Origin: Corallococcus carmarthensis
GTDB taxonomy: Bacteria; Myxococcota; Myxococcia; Myxococcales; Myxococcaceae
Direction of reading: 5' to 3'
Assembly: GCF_003611695.1 (NCBI RefSeq)
Contig: NZ_RAWE01000100.1
Coordinates: forward strand, 1-32,872
DNA length: 32,872 bases
Below, piece by piece: positions 16,282-31,280 of this stretch. A program made the position numbers and the translations under genes. Every line of letters begins with the position of its first letter. Positions within the stretch are counted from its first letter, which is position 1. The notes under the pieces are model-generated. The model was not told the DNA's origin. It did no database searches and saw nothing but the letters and a program-made list of their open reading frames with translations.

Positions 16282-16959
16282 CTAGCGGGTGGTGAGGGTG
16301 AACTCCTCGGTCGCGTCCTGCGCGTCCGCAGCCGTCTTCTGGAAGCGGATGAGGGGCGTGTCAATCATCACGTTGCCGCCACCCTCGTTGCCCTCGCCGA
16401 TGATCACCTTGAAGACGTTCCCGGGCGACGTGCTGCGGCGGCTTCCCGCGCTCTGCTTGCGGGCAATCAGCGTCACCGCGTTCGCGCCGGGACGCAACTG
16501 ACTGGTGATGTCCACCACCACCTGGTCCTCGTTGTTGCGCAAACGGCGCAGCCAGCGCGAGTTCACGTACACGTCGATGTCGAAGTCCGTCATTCCCGGC
16601 GTCGTCTGCTCCGTCACCAGCCAGTAGCGCTGGGTGATGCGCCCCGGCACGGACGTGGGCGCGGAGGGAGCAGCGGGCGCGGGGGCCTGCGCGACGACAC
16701 CCGCGTCCGGGGGCGCGGCGGCCGGAGGCGTGGCGGTGGGCGGCGGCGCGGGCGTCACGGTCGTCACGCGGGCGGCATACCCCGGCGCGTCGATGTGGAC
16801 GTTCCCTTCGCCGTCGATGCGGACGGTGGCCTTCTCGAAGCGCTGGTTCGTCACACCGTCGATCTTCACGCCGTTCAGGAAGACCGAGCCGGCCAGGGCC
16901 AGCATGGGAACGAGCGAAGCCGCGACAGTGAGTGCGATGCGGGCGGACGGACGGGGCAT
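16282..16959 (-). CDS. Secreted or periplasmic protein of unknown function
   Basis: 225 residues from ATG 16959, with AGGAGG nine bases upstream. A clear signal peptide spans about 1-23 (RIALTVAASLVPMLALA, AxA cleavage). A short domain (VFLNGVKIDGVTNQRFEKATVRID, GNVHIDAPGY) follows, then a Pro/Ala linker (about 70-105) and a C-terminal beta-rich domain (RYWLVTEQTTPGMTDFDIDVYVNSRWL to about 215). No catalytic motif is recognised. The C-terminal part could be a carbohydrate- or protein-binding sandwich. A promoter candidate (TTGTCC-17-TAAGTC) lies upstream, and the genes after it (unknown protein, tgl, RodZ-like, recO) follow at short spacing, so this is probably the first gene of that operon. 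Confidence 0.7.
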   Translation of the reverse strand: MPRPSARIALTVAASLVPMLALAGSVFLNGVKIDGVTNQRFEKATVRIDGEGNVHIDAPGYAARVTTVTPAPPPTATPPAAAPPDAGVVAQAPAPAAPSAPTSVPGRITQRYWLVTEQTTPGMTDFDIDVYVNSRWLRRLRNNEDQVVVDITSQLRPGANAVTLIARKQSAGSRRSTSPGNVFKVIIGEGNEGGGNVMIDTPLIRFQKTAADAQDATEEFTLTTR

Positions 16960-17006
16960 GGGGGCATTCCTCCTGGGAATCCTCAACAGTCCCGGGAGCT
17001 TGCAAC

Positions 17007-17035
17007 GACTTAGCGCACCCGGGGGAGCGGGACAA
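17007..17035 (-). promoter_or_regulatory. Candidate promoter for the tgl-recO operon
   Basis: TTGTCC (17035-17030), a 17-base spacer and TAAGTC (17012-17007), with an expected start about 40 bases before the ATG at 16959 and the AGGAGG ribosome site in the leader. The gap 16960-17118 holds nothing else that I can name. Confidence 0.45.
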
Positions 17036-17118
17036 GGCGGGGACGGCCTGCCTTGGAGCGCTCCGCCGCCCCGAACATTCACGCGGGGGTCCGTCTTCCA
17101 GTCAGGCGGAGAGGTCCC

Positions 17119-17880
17119 TCAGGGCGCCGCGGTCGGCGTCTCGCCGGGCGTTTCCGGAGGCGGCTCGCGCTGCGCCAGCGCCCAGTCTCCGCCCAGGCCA
17201 TGGCCCTCACGGAACCGCCGGAAGTCGCGCCGCACGGCCCGGGGGTAGCGGCGGAACTTCTCCAGCTCCCCGGCCTTCATGGCGTCCCGGATGCGCGTGG
17301 GGCCCGCGTTGTAGGCCATCAGCGCCAGGTCCAGGTCACCGCCGAAGCGGCCCTGCAGCGAGCGCAGGTAGCGGATGCCCAGGCGCACGCAGACGGCGGG
17401 GTCCGCCACCACTTCCTCGCGCGACAGCTTCAGGCCTTCCTTCTCCGCCAGGAAGTGCAGCGTGCTGGGCTTGATCTGCATCAGGCCCCGGGCGCCCTTC
17501 TCGGAGACGGACTCCTCCTCGAAGTCGGACTCCACGTCGATGAGGGCCAGCACCAGCAGCGGGTCATACCCCGTGCGGCGCGACTCCTCGTCGATGGCCT
17601 GCCCCAGCCGCCGGCGCAGCGTGAGCCCCAGGTCCGGGGCGCGCTTGGCCAGCACGGCGTCGATGAGCGCCGCCTCCTCGGAGACGGCCTCCTGCGCCAC
17701 CATCTCGGGGACCACGGGCTGGGGGGCGGGCTCCTCCAGGAGGGGCACCACCCGCGCGGACACCACGAGCGCCACGCCCGCGAGCAGCGGGAGCCGGGAG
17801 CACCCGCTGCTCAGGGCATGCAGCCCCGCGAAGAACCGCGTTCCCAGCGACCTGCCGCCCGAGGCGGCGGGTCCACTCAC
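17119..17880 (-). CDS. Membrane-anchored lytic transglycosylase (SLT domain)
   Basis: 253 residues. One hydrophobic helix at about 30-48 anchors the protein, and the catalytic SLT domain covers about 95-215. Glu117 in DVESDF is the catalytic acid; SEKGARGLMQIKPST (126-140) and AYNAGP (189-194) are the other family signatures (goose-lysozyme/Slt70 fold, MltC/Slt type). It would cleave the glycan strand of peptidoglycan, forming 1,6-anhydro-MurNAc ends. A Pro-rich tail (PPPETPGETP) follows. It starts at GTG 17880, overlapping the stop of the upstream phasin-like gene by four bases (GTGA), so the two are translationally coupled. That pairing is unusual for a wall hydrolase and may point to shared use. 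Specific subfamily not determined. Confidence 0.88.
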   Translation of the reverse strand: MSGPAASGGRSLGTRFFAGLHALSSGCSRLPLLAGVALVVSARVVPLLEEPAPQPVVPEMVAQEAVSEEAALIDAVLAKRAPDLGLTLRRRLGQAIDEESRRTGYDPLLVLALIDVESDFEEESVSEKGARGLMQIKPSTLHFLAEKEGLKLSREEVVADPAVCVRLGIRYLRSLQGRFGGDLDLALMAYNAGPTRIRDAMKAGELEKFRRYPRAVRRDFRRFREGHGLGGDWALAQREPPPETPGETPTAAP

Positions 17881-18227
17881 TTGCGGTGCTCCAGGGCCTG
17901 GATGCGTTCGTTCAGACGCTCCAGGCGGGTACCGAAGGCCTGCAGTTCCTCGCGGCGCGGCAGCTTCAGGAGCGTCAGGGCCGTGCGGACCCGCTCCTCC
18001 ACGTTGTGCTCCAGGTCCTTGCGGTGACCCGTCAGCCGCTCCGCGAACTCGCGGGCCTGACGCTTCACCTCGTCCTGGCTCCAGCCCGCGACGGACGCCA
18101 CGCGCTGCACGGCGCGGGAAGCCTCTTCCTCCGCCGTGTTCACCGCCAGAAGTGCCTGGCTCCAGATCCGCTCGAATGCCTCCGCCACGGAGGTCTTCTC
18201 TCGGGGGGCCTCGGTGTTGTTGTCCAT
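17877..18227 (-). CDS. Phasin-like coiled-coil protein
   Basis: 116 residues from ATG 18227 (GGAG upstream; the longer open frame has no support). Mostly amphipathic helix: VAEAFERIWSQALLAVNTAEEEASRAVQRVAS, then DEVKRQAREFAERLTGHRKDLEHNVEERVRTAL, ending in a leucine-heptad helix (LQAFGTRLERLNERIQALEH). This matches the phasin/PHA-granule-associated family, whose members coat storage granules or act as coiled-coil scaffolds. The C-terminal heptad segment parallels the PhaF/PhaI type. A second such protein lies just upstream (18331-18792). No PHA synthase gene is in the window, so a storage-granule role is not shown; a chaperone- or membrane-scaffold role is equally possible. Overlaps the lytic transglycosylase start. 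Confidence 0.72.
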   Translation of the reverse strand: MDNNTEAPREKTSVAEAFERIWSQALLAVNTAEEEASRAVQRVASVAGWSQDEVKRQAREFAERLTGHRKDLEHNVEERVRTALTLLKLPRREELQAFGTRLERLNERIQALEHRK

Positions 18228-18283
18228 GAAGTCGCTCCGGGAGTACCCCGGGCCCTTCCCGTGGAAGGAACCCAAGGCATTCA

Positions 18284-18312
18284 AAGGGGTTTGCGACCTA
18301 AGCACACCCCTT
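18284..18312 (-). repeat. Inverted repeat between the two phasin-like genes
   Basis: AAGGGGT (minus 18312-18306) pairs with ACCCCTT (18290-18284) across a 15-base loop. There is no clear U-run behind it, but it may reduce read-through from the first to the second phasin gene. The rest of the 103-base gap shows no promoter that I trust. Confidence 0.35.
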
Positions 18313-18330
18313 GGGTGATGGAAACGCTGC

Positions 18331-18792
18331 TCAGGCCCGCGGAGAAGACGCCGCGCCGCCCGAATTCTTGGCCGTCCGGTGAGCACGCCGGGTGGGCTTC
18401 AGGAGCACATCCAGCTTCTTCGACAGGCGGCTCAGCTCGCGGGTGATCTGCTCCACCTGGGACTGGCTGGCAACTCCCACCGTCTCCACGACCTTCGCCT
18501 GGAGCCCATCCAGCCGCTTGCGCAGCTCCACGCTCGCCGCGTCCACCTTCTTGGTCAGCTCCTGAACGCGGGGATCCGCCCGCAGCTCACCAGCCTGCAC
18601 CTTCGTCCAAAGGGCCTGGACCTCCTTCGCCGCCACCTGGCCCCGCGTCTCCAGCGCACGGAAGGCCTTGTTCGCCTCCCCTTCCAGGCCCTGGAACCGC
18701 TTCTGCGCCTCGGAGAACCGCCCCTTCAGGAAGGCCTCCACGTTCTGCGTCACGCCCGTCTTCTCAGCAGCCTTCGCACTCGTCGTCGCCAT
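18331..18792 (-). CDS. Phasin family protein
   Basis: 153 residues from ATG 18792 (GGGGGGAG upstream). Helical throughout: NVEAFLKGRFSEAQKRFQGLEGEANKAFRALETRG, AKEVQALWTKVQAGEL, VQELTKKVDAASVELRKRLDGLQAKVVETVGVAS, and a C-terminal heptad helix QVEQITRELSRLSKKLDVLL. The tail (KPTRRAHRTAKNSGG) is basic. This arrangement is that of poly(3-hydroxyalkanoate) granule-associated PhaF-like phasins, where the basic tail in some members binds DNA; the tail here is short. The gene has its own strong promoter candidate (18839-18866) with a leader of about 40 bases. It is the first gene downstream of the original rpoC terminator. Confidence 0.78.
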   Translation of the reverse strand: MATTSAKAAEKTGVTQNVEAFLKGRFSEAQKRFQGLEGEANKAFRALETRGQVAAKEVQALWTKVQAGELRADPRVQELTKKVDAASVELRKRLDGLQAKVVETVGVASQSQVEQITRELSRLSKKLDVLLKPTRRAHRTAKNSGGAASSPRA

Positions 18793-18838
18793 GTCGCGCT
18801 CCCCCCCGGGTGTTCCGGGTCTCATAACGTGATGCGTC

Positions 18839-18866
18839 AAGATAACGCACCGCGACATGCTGTCAA
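18839..18866 (-). promoter_or_regulatory. Promoter of the phasin genes
   Basis: TTGACA (18866-18861), a 16-base spacer and TATCTT (18844-18839): a perfect -35 and a good -10, the best consensus promoter in the window. Transcription would begin near 18832, leaving a leader of about 40 bases before the ATG at 18792. It lies just past the rpoC terminator hairpin. Confidence 0.68.
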
Positions 18867-18884
18867 GCGGACAGAGAACGAACT

Positions 18885-18933
18885 GTGCAAAACGAGAAAG
18901 CCGCCGCCCCGGCATGACACCAGGACGGCGGCT
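18885..18933 (-). terminator. Rho-independent terminator, original end of the rpoBC operon
   Basis: Minus strand AGCCGCCG (18933-18926), a 19-base loop and CGGCGGCT (18906-18899), followed by TTCTCGTTTT. Before the IS insertion it would lie about 37 bases after the rpoC stop codon. Read in the same direction it now ends transcripts that leave the IS element. Confidence 0.72.
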
Positions 18934-18940
18934 GGCTCAC

Positions 18941-18959
18941 GAAGCGTCAGGGACGCTTC
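18941..18959 (-). repeat. Perfect hairpin just after the original rpoC stop
   Basis: GAAGCGTC-CCT-GACGCTTC: an 8-bp perfect stem with a 3-base loop, located between the IS element and the terminator. Probably a 3'-end stabilising structure or part of a tandem terminator. Confidence 0.5.
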
Positions 18960-18971
18960 GGGGAAACACTA

Positions 18972-18986
18972 GGGGCTGTCCCTGAT
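18972..18986. repeat. IS terminal inverted repeat, left copy
   Basis: GGGGCTGTCCCTGAT, identical to the inverted right copy at 19838-19852. The transposase stop TAA begins at its last base. Confidence 0.92.
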
Positions 18987-19731
18987 TAACGCAGCCAGAG
19001 AAGCATGGAGGCGACGTGGAGGACGGCGAGGTAGCAGGTCGCCGTCTTGTCGTAGCGGGTAGCAGCAGCCCGAAAGCGCTTGAGGTCGTGGAAGAAGCAT
19101 TCCACCCGGTAGCGCAACCGGTAGAGGGTGCGGTCCAAGGGCGGCGGGTGCTTGCGGCCCGGGTGGGAGTGGATGACAGGCGTCATCCCGAGCTTGCGCA
19201 CGTTGGCGAGGATGCGGTCGGCATCGTAGCCCGTGTCCGCGATGAAGGCGTCGCCTTCGGCGTGCACCAGCAGCTCCTCGGCCATCGTGGACTCATGCTG
19301 TTGGCCGGGCGTTACTTCGAGGTGGAGCGGCTTACCGCCCGTCGTTGTGACGGCGTGAACTTTCGTTGAAAAACCTCCTCGAGAACGTCCCAGAGCATTT
19401 CTTCGGACCCCCCTTTTCCGCCCGAGGCGTCCTGGTGCGCTCGGACGACGGAGGCATCCGCGAGGGAGCCGCGCTCATCCACTTCAAGCCGCAAGGCTTT
19501 GAAGATGGCTTCCCATCTCCCAGCCTGCGCCCAACGGTGGAAGCGGTTGTAGACCGTCTTCCAGTGGCCGAATCGCTCGGGCAGGTCGCGCCACTGCACG
19601 CCCGTCTTCACACGCCAGATGACGGCGTTGATGAAGTCGCGGTCCCCACGCTTCGAGGGAGGACCGCTGCGCAAGCCCAGCAGGGGCTCAATGCGGCTCC
19701 ACTCGGCATCGCTCAGTTCATGTCGGCGCAC
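18986..19731 (-). CDS. IS5-family transposase, made by a -1 frameshift
   Basis: The first frame (GTG 19731 to 19312, 139 codons) starts MRRHELSDAEWSRIEPLL and contains VKTGVQWRDLPERFG and SLADASVVRAHQDASGG, with the first catalytic Asp. The second frame (open to TAA 18986-18988) reads NALGRSRGGFSTKVHAV, then FIADTGYDADR with the second Asp, and YRVECFFHDLKRFRAAATRYDK with the catalytic Glu and the Y-R-E-K helix. Re-reading one base at A4G6 (19408-19417) joins them into 248 residues, the normal size and order of an IS427-group DDE transposase. Neither half alone holds the whole DDE triad. The only initiator in frame is GTG, because a TGA stop lies five codons upstream; AGGAGG is 35 bases away but is brought close by a 10-bp hairpin. 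The alternative of a disabling mutation is less likely, since the slip site matches the family's programmed-shift position. Confidence 0.88.
19408..19417 (-). other. A4G6 slippery site for -1 frameshifting
   Basis: Minus strand AAAAGGGGGG, read GGA AAA GGG GGG TCC in the first frame. Slipping back one base gives GTC CGA AGA AAT and restores the conserved transposase sequence. IS427-type elements commonly use a slip at this point between the halves. Confidence 0.78.
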
Positions 19732-19762
19732 AGCCAGCGTTGATCATGCCTGACGCTGGCTG
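19731..19762 (-). promoter_or_regulatory. Hairpin at the transposase start codon
   Basis: CAGCCAGCGT (19762-19753) pairs perfectly with ACGCTGGCTG (19740-19731) over a 12-base loop; the last G is the first base of the GTG start. AGGAGG lies at 19772-19767, only four bases before the stem. In a folded mRNA the hairpin bridges ribosome site and start codon, or hides the start. Confidence 0.6.
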
Positions 19763-19837
19763 GCAACCTCCTGATGCCTCCCGAAGCCGGGTCCAACCCC
19801 GATGTTCGATCCGGCAGGTTGAATTTTCGGACCGGAG

Positions 19838-19851
19838 ATCAGGGACAGCCC

Positions 19852-19852
<1 letters not shown>
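19838..19852. repeat. IS terminal inverted repeat, right copy
   Basis: Inverted copy of GGGGCTGTCCCTGAT. Its outermost base supplies the third base (G) of the rpoC stop codon TAG. The 86 bases between this repeat and the start-codon hairpin (19763-19837) should hold the transposase promoter, but I see no clear -35/-10. Confidence 0.92.
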
Positions 19853-24063
<4,211 letters not shown>

Positions 24064-24157
24064 GTTGCCTCCGAAAACTTATGAGCGCTCAGGGCGCCAA
24101 ACGTTTCGGGCCCCCGCCCTGCGCCCGGCCAGCCGCTCCCTCCACGAGGAAGCAGCC

Positions 24158-24182
24158 AGCCGGTCAGGCGGGCGCACCGGCT
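24158..24182 (-). repeat. Inverted repeat in the rpoB-rpoC gap
   Basis: AGCCGGT and ACCGGCT arms (7 bp) around an 11-base loop, 14 bases after the rpoB stop. No U-run, so it is more likely a processing or stabilising hairpin than a terminator. The gap 24064-24195 holds no gene. Confidence 0.4.
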
Positions 24183-24195
24183 TCTTTGAAAAGGC

Positions 24196-28422
<4,227 letters not shown>

Positions 28423-28510
28423 TCGGTCTCCGGGGACGGCTGCTCGGGCGGGGCAAACTTCAGTAACGCGCGGCGGCGCCGGGAAATTTGGCAAATGTCA
28501 AATGGGCAAA

Positions 28511-28539
28511 GCCGACGCCCCAGCAAAGGGAGCGTCGGC
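28511..28539 (-). terminator. Attenuator-like hairpin between rplL and rpoB
   Basis: GCCGACGC (minus 28539-28532) pairs with GCGTCGGC (28518-28511) and is followed by TTTGCCCATTTG, a weak U-rich tail. An attenuator at this junction is known in E. coli, where it gives much less rpoBC than L7/L12 transcript; the position here is the same. Confidence 0.55.
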
Positions 28540-28557
28540 CTGCTCATCCGATCAGCA

Positions 28558-28592
28558 GGCTGCCCGGGATTTCCCGGAAGAACAGGGCAGCC
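28558..28592 (-). repeat. Second hairpin after rplL
   Basis: GGCTGCCC and GGGCAGCC arms (8 bp, 19-base loop with internal pairing possible), directly after the rplL stop. With the hairpin at 28511-28539 it forms a double structure that may be a processing site. A TTGACA further on (28501-28496) has no matching -10. Confidence 0.45.
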
Positions 28593-28603
28593 CCTGTACA
28601 GAA

Positions 28604-28975
28604 CTACTTGATCTCGACGGTGGCGCCAGCCGCGACGAGCTGGTCCTTGATCTTCTTGGCGTCGTCCTTGTTGACGCCTTCCTTGACCGTCTTGGGCGCG
28701 CCCTCGACCAGGTCCTTGGCCTCCTTCAGGCCCAGGCCGGTGATGGCGCGGATCTCCTTGATGACGTTGATCTTGTTGGCGCCGGCGTTCGCCAGCACCA
28801 CGTTGAACTCCGTCTTCTCCTCAACAGGAGCAGCGGCGGCGGCGGGGCCCGCGGAGGCAACGGCCACGGCGGCGGCGGAAACGCCCCACTTCGCCTCAAG
28901 CTGCTTCACGAGCTCGGCCGCTTCCATGACGGTGAGCGAGGAGAGCTGGTCAACAATCGAATTCAGGTCAGCCAT
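28604..28975 (-). CDS. rplL: 50S ribosomal protein L7/L12
   Basis: 123 residues. N-terminal dimerisation helices ([32 protein letters not shown]), an Ala/Gly-rich hinge (about 34-52) and the compact C-terminal domain ([36 protein letters not shown]) that recruits translation factors. Several copies bind L10 to form the ribosomal stalk. It follows rplJ by 92 bases. Confidence 0.98.
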   Translation of the reverse strand: MADLNSIVDQLSSLTVMEAAELVKQLEAKWGVSAAAVAVASAGPAAAAAPVEEKTEFNVVLANAGANKINVIKEIRAITGLGLKEAKDLVEGAPKTVKEGVNKDDAKKIKDQLVAAGATVEIK

Positions 28976-29067
28976 TGAACTGTGTCCTTCTGCGGTTGAC
29001 TAACGGCGGGCGACCCATCTGGGCTGCCGCGCCGAAGAGGTTGCGGTAGAAAAACTTCTCGGGATGA

Positions 29068-29589
29068 TTACTGTCCCTGCGACTTGTCCGCGTTGGCCTG
29101 CAGCACCCGCGCGAGCTGCGACCCGGGGGCCGCGATGGTCCGAACCAGCTTGCCTGCCGGCTGGTTGAGCATGCCGAGCAACTGCCCGCGCAGCTCGTTG
29201 AGGCCCGGCATCTTCGCCAGTGCCTTCACGCCGTTGACGTCAATCTTCTTGCCGTCCACCACGGCGCTACGGACCTTGATGGTCTCCATGTCCTTGATGA
29301 AATCCATCAGGATCTTCGCAGGAGCCACCACGTCGTCGTAGCTGATGCACAGGGCCACGGGACCGGTGAAGTCATCCGAAATCACGGAGACGGTCGTGCC
29401 CTCAGCGGCACGGCGCGCCAGCGTGTTCTTGATGACCTTGTACTCGACCTTGCCCTCGCGGAACTTGCGACGCAGCTTGGTGACGGTCTCCACGTCCACC
29501 TTGGAGAATTCGGCGACCACCGCAGTCTTCGTCCGGGCAAACTTCTCGTGGAGCTCCTTGATCATCTCTTCCTTCTCGCTCTTCAGCAC
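29068..29589 (-). CDS. rplJ: 50S ribosomal protein L10
   Basis: 173 residues, start GTG 29589 with a very strong AAGGAGGTGA upstream. (M)LKSEKEEMIKELHEKFARTKTAVVAEFSKV and the C-terminal helix (QPAGKLVRTIAAPGSQLARVL) that carries L7/L12 dimers are conserved. L10 with L7/L12 normally represses its own operon by binding the mRNA leader; the long leader here (29590-29851) has the hairpins expected for this. Length is normal. Confidence 0.98.
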   Translation of the reverse strand: MLKSEKEEMIKELHEKFARTKTAVVAEFSKVDVETVTKLRRKFREGKVEYKVIKNTLARRAAEGTTVSVISDDFTGPVALCISYDDVVAPAKILMDFIKDMETIKVRSAVVDGKKIDVNGVKALAKMPGLNELRGQLLGMLNQPAGKLVRTIAAPGSQLARVLQANADKSQGQ

Positions 29590-29851
29590 CTTGACTCACC
29601 TCCTTCATGGCCCGACCTGACGGTCGGGCGTGATGCCTGGGCCAAAGTGGCAGAGCGAGAGAGGGGCCTCCGAGAGGCACCACACCGCACCTCCAGTCTC
29701 GGCAGGGCTGACCTTGCGGTCGTTTGAACCAGGAGTGGATGGACGGCCCGACCGGTTGCCCGGTTCCCAACGGACGCGCCTTCTCCCTTCCAGGTCCCTG
29801 CTGTCATGAACCAGGTCGGAACGCCGCGTCTCTCGACATGGCGCTCCAATT
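29590..29851 (-). promoter_or_regulatory. rplJL mRNA leader (L10-type autoregulation)
   Basis: Most of the 396-base gap between rplA and rplJ. A perfect hairpin GCCCGACC-GTCA-GGTCGGGC (29629-29610) ends eight bases before the ribosome site. Upstream, GC-rich segments such as CCTCTCGGAGGCCCC can fold further. The length and position match known L10 leaders. I find no consensus promoter in it. A further hairpin GCTCCC-CGACA-GGGAGC lies between rplA and the terminator (29953-29937). Confidence 0.6.
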
Positions 29852-29885
29852 GCAAAAGCCGGGGGCCTATACCCCCGGCTTTCGC
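29852..29885 (-). terminator. Terminator or attenuator between rplA and rplJ
   Basis: GCGAAAGCCGGGGG pairs with CCCCCGGCTTTTGC over a 6-base loop: a 14-bp stem with one mismatch, with T4 at the foot. This is the strongest terminator-shaped hairpin in the window. Since the rplJ side lacks a clear promoter, partial read-through is likely needed. Confidence 0.7.
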
Positions 29886-29985
29886 AAAGATCCAGCACTT
29901 TCTATCGAGCTGACGTTCAGTGGGCCCGGGAATGACGCTCCCTGTCGGGGAGCGCACCCTTCCCTGCCCGTCCTGACACCCGCGA

Positions 29986-30699
29986 TTAGCGGTGACGCGC
30001 CAGGATTTCCGTGGTGTCGAGCTTGATGCCCGGCCCCATGGTCGTCGAGATGGCGATGCCCTTCAGGTACACGCCCTTGGCGGTGGCCGGCTTGAGCTTC
30101 ATCACCAGGTCCACCAGCGCGTTGAAGTTCGCCTCGAGCTTGTCCGCGGCGAAGGAGGCCTTGCCCATCTTCGCGTGGACGATGCCCGCCTTCTCCGCGC
30201 GGAAGTCCACCTTACCGCCCTTGGACTCGCGGATGGCCTTGGCGACGTCCATGGTCACCGTGCCGACCTTCGGGTTCGGCATGAGGCCACGGGGACCGAG
30301 CACCTTACCGAGGCGGCCGACGATGCCCATCATGTCCGGCGTCGCGATGACGGTGTCGAAGTCGAGGAAGCCCTCCTCGATGCGCTTCTGGAGGTCCTCG
30401 GCGCCCACGATGTCCGCGCCGGCGTTGGCGGCCTCGGTGGCACGCTCACCCTTGGCGAACACGGCCACGCGCACGGTGGCGCCGGTGCCGTGCGGGAGCA
30501 CCACGGCGCCACGGACCATCTGGTCCGCGTGCTTCGGGTCCACGCCCAGGTTGATGGCGACGTCGACCGTCTGGTCGTACTTCGTCGCGCGGGTCTCGAC
30601 GGTCTTCTTCAGCAGCGCGAAGCCCTCGGCGACGGCGTAGCGCTTGTTGCGGTCCACCAGCTCGTTGGACGCGCGGAACTTCTTTCCATTGGTAGCCAT
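29986..30699 (-). CDS. rplA: 50S ribosomal protein L1
   Basis: 237 residues from ATG 30699; the open frame extends 24 codons further but the family begins here ([22 protein letters not shown]). Conserved [19 protein letters not shown] and the ending [15 protein letters not shown] are present. L1 forms the mobile L1 stalk on 23S rRNA and, in many bacteria, represses rplKA by binding its mRNA. Lies 28 bases after rplK, so co-translated. Confidence 0.98.
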   Translation of the reverse strand: MATNGKKFRASNELVDRNKRYAVAEGFALLKKTVETRATKYDQTVDVAINLGVDPKHADQMVRGAVVLPHGTGATVRVAVFAKGERATEAANAGADIVGAEDLQKRIEEGFLDFDTVIATPDMMGIVGRLGKVLGPRGLMPNPKVGTVTMDVAKAIRESKGGKVDFRAEKAGIVHAKMGKASFAADKLEANFNALVDLVMKLKPATAKGVYLKGIAISTTMGPGIKLDTTEILARHR

Positions 30700-30727
30700 G
30701 ACGGGAGTCCTTGAAAGATGGGGCGGG

Positions 30728-31174
30728 CTAGCCGACGACGTCGATGCCCATGGAGCGCGCGGTGCCGGCAATGGTGTTCATGCAGGCTTCGATGGACGCG
30801 GCGGTGGTGTCCTGGATCTTCTTGTTGGCGATCTCCTCGAGCTGCTTCCGGGTGATCGTCCCCACCTTCTCCTTGCCCGGCTTCTTCGCGCCCGAACCCT
30901 TCTTCTTCTCCGTGTGGAGACCCGCGGCCTTCTTGATGAGGATGGCGGCGGGAGGGGTCTTCAGGATGAAGGTGAAGGAGCGGTCCTGATACACGGTGAT
31001 GATCACCGGGATGATCAGACCCTCCTTGGCCTCCGCCTGCGTCTTGGCGTTGAACTGCTTGCAGAACTCCATGATGTTCACGCCCTGCTGACCGAGCGCG
31101 GGACCAATCGGCGGGGCGGGGTTCGCCTTGCCGGCGGGGATCTGCAACTTGACCTGACCTGTGACCTTCTTCAT
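30728..31174 (-). CDS. rplK: 50S ribosomal protein L11
   Basis: 148 residues: [42 protein letters not shown], with the conserved proline-rich region that contacts EF-G and the thiostrepton site, and the C-terminal rRNA-binding domain ([35 protein letters not shown]). Slightly longer than the usual 141-143 through a Lys-rich insert ([14 protein letters not shown]). It follows nusG by 106 bases, a gap containing a perfect hairpin. Confidence 0.98.
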   Translation of the reverse strand: MKKVTGQVKLQIPAGKANPAPPIGPALGQQGVNIMEFCKQFNAKTQAEAKEGLIIPVIITVYQDRSFTFILKTPPAAILIKKAAGLHTEKKKGSGAKKPGKEKVGTITRKQLEEIANKKIQDTTAASIEACMNTIAGTARSMGIDVVG

Positions 31175-31245
31175 CGGCGGACTGCTGCCTTTCGGTAGGG
31201 TGGTTCCAACGGACCGCCAGACGGGGCGACCCTCCCACCCGTTGA

Positions 31246-31269
31246 TCCGCGCCCGTCACCGGGCGCGGA
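31246..31269 (-). repeat. Perfect hairpin between nusG and rplK
   Basis: TCCGCGCCCG and CGGGCGCGGA, a 10-bp perfect stem with a 4-base loop, 12 bases after the nusG stop. There is no U-run, so it may pause polymerase or protect/process mRNA between nusG and the ribosomal genes. Confidence 0.5.
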
Positions 31270-31280
31270 AGACTTTGAAA

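Noticed and set aside
15012-16364. 450-residue version of the tgl frame
   Set aside because: The upstream 198 codons are an Arg/Gly-rich mirror of the preceding gene; the true start has a lipoprotein signal.
18986-19731. Transposase as a pseudogene with a frameshift mutation
   Set aside because: The frame change occurs in an A4G6 run at the location where this IS group uses programmed -1 shifting; DDE residues and both terminal repeats are intact.
28479-28501. TTGACA before rpoB as a promoter
   Set aside because: A perfect -35 on the minus strand (28501-28496), but the bases at 15-19 positions downstream (CCCGGCGCCGC) have no resemblance to a -10.
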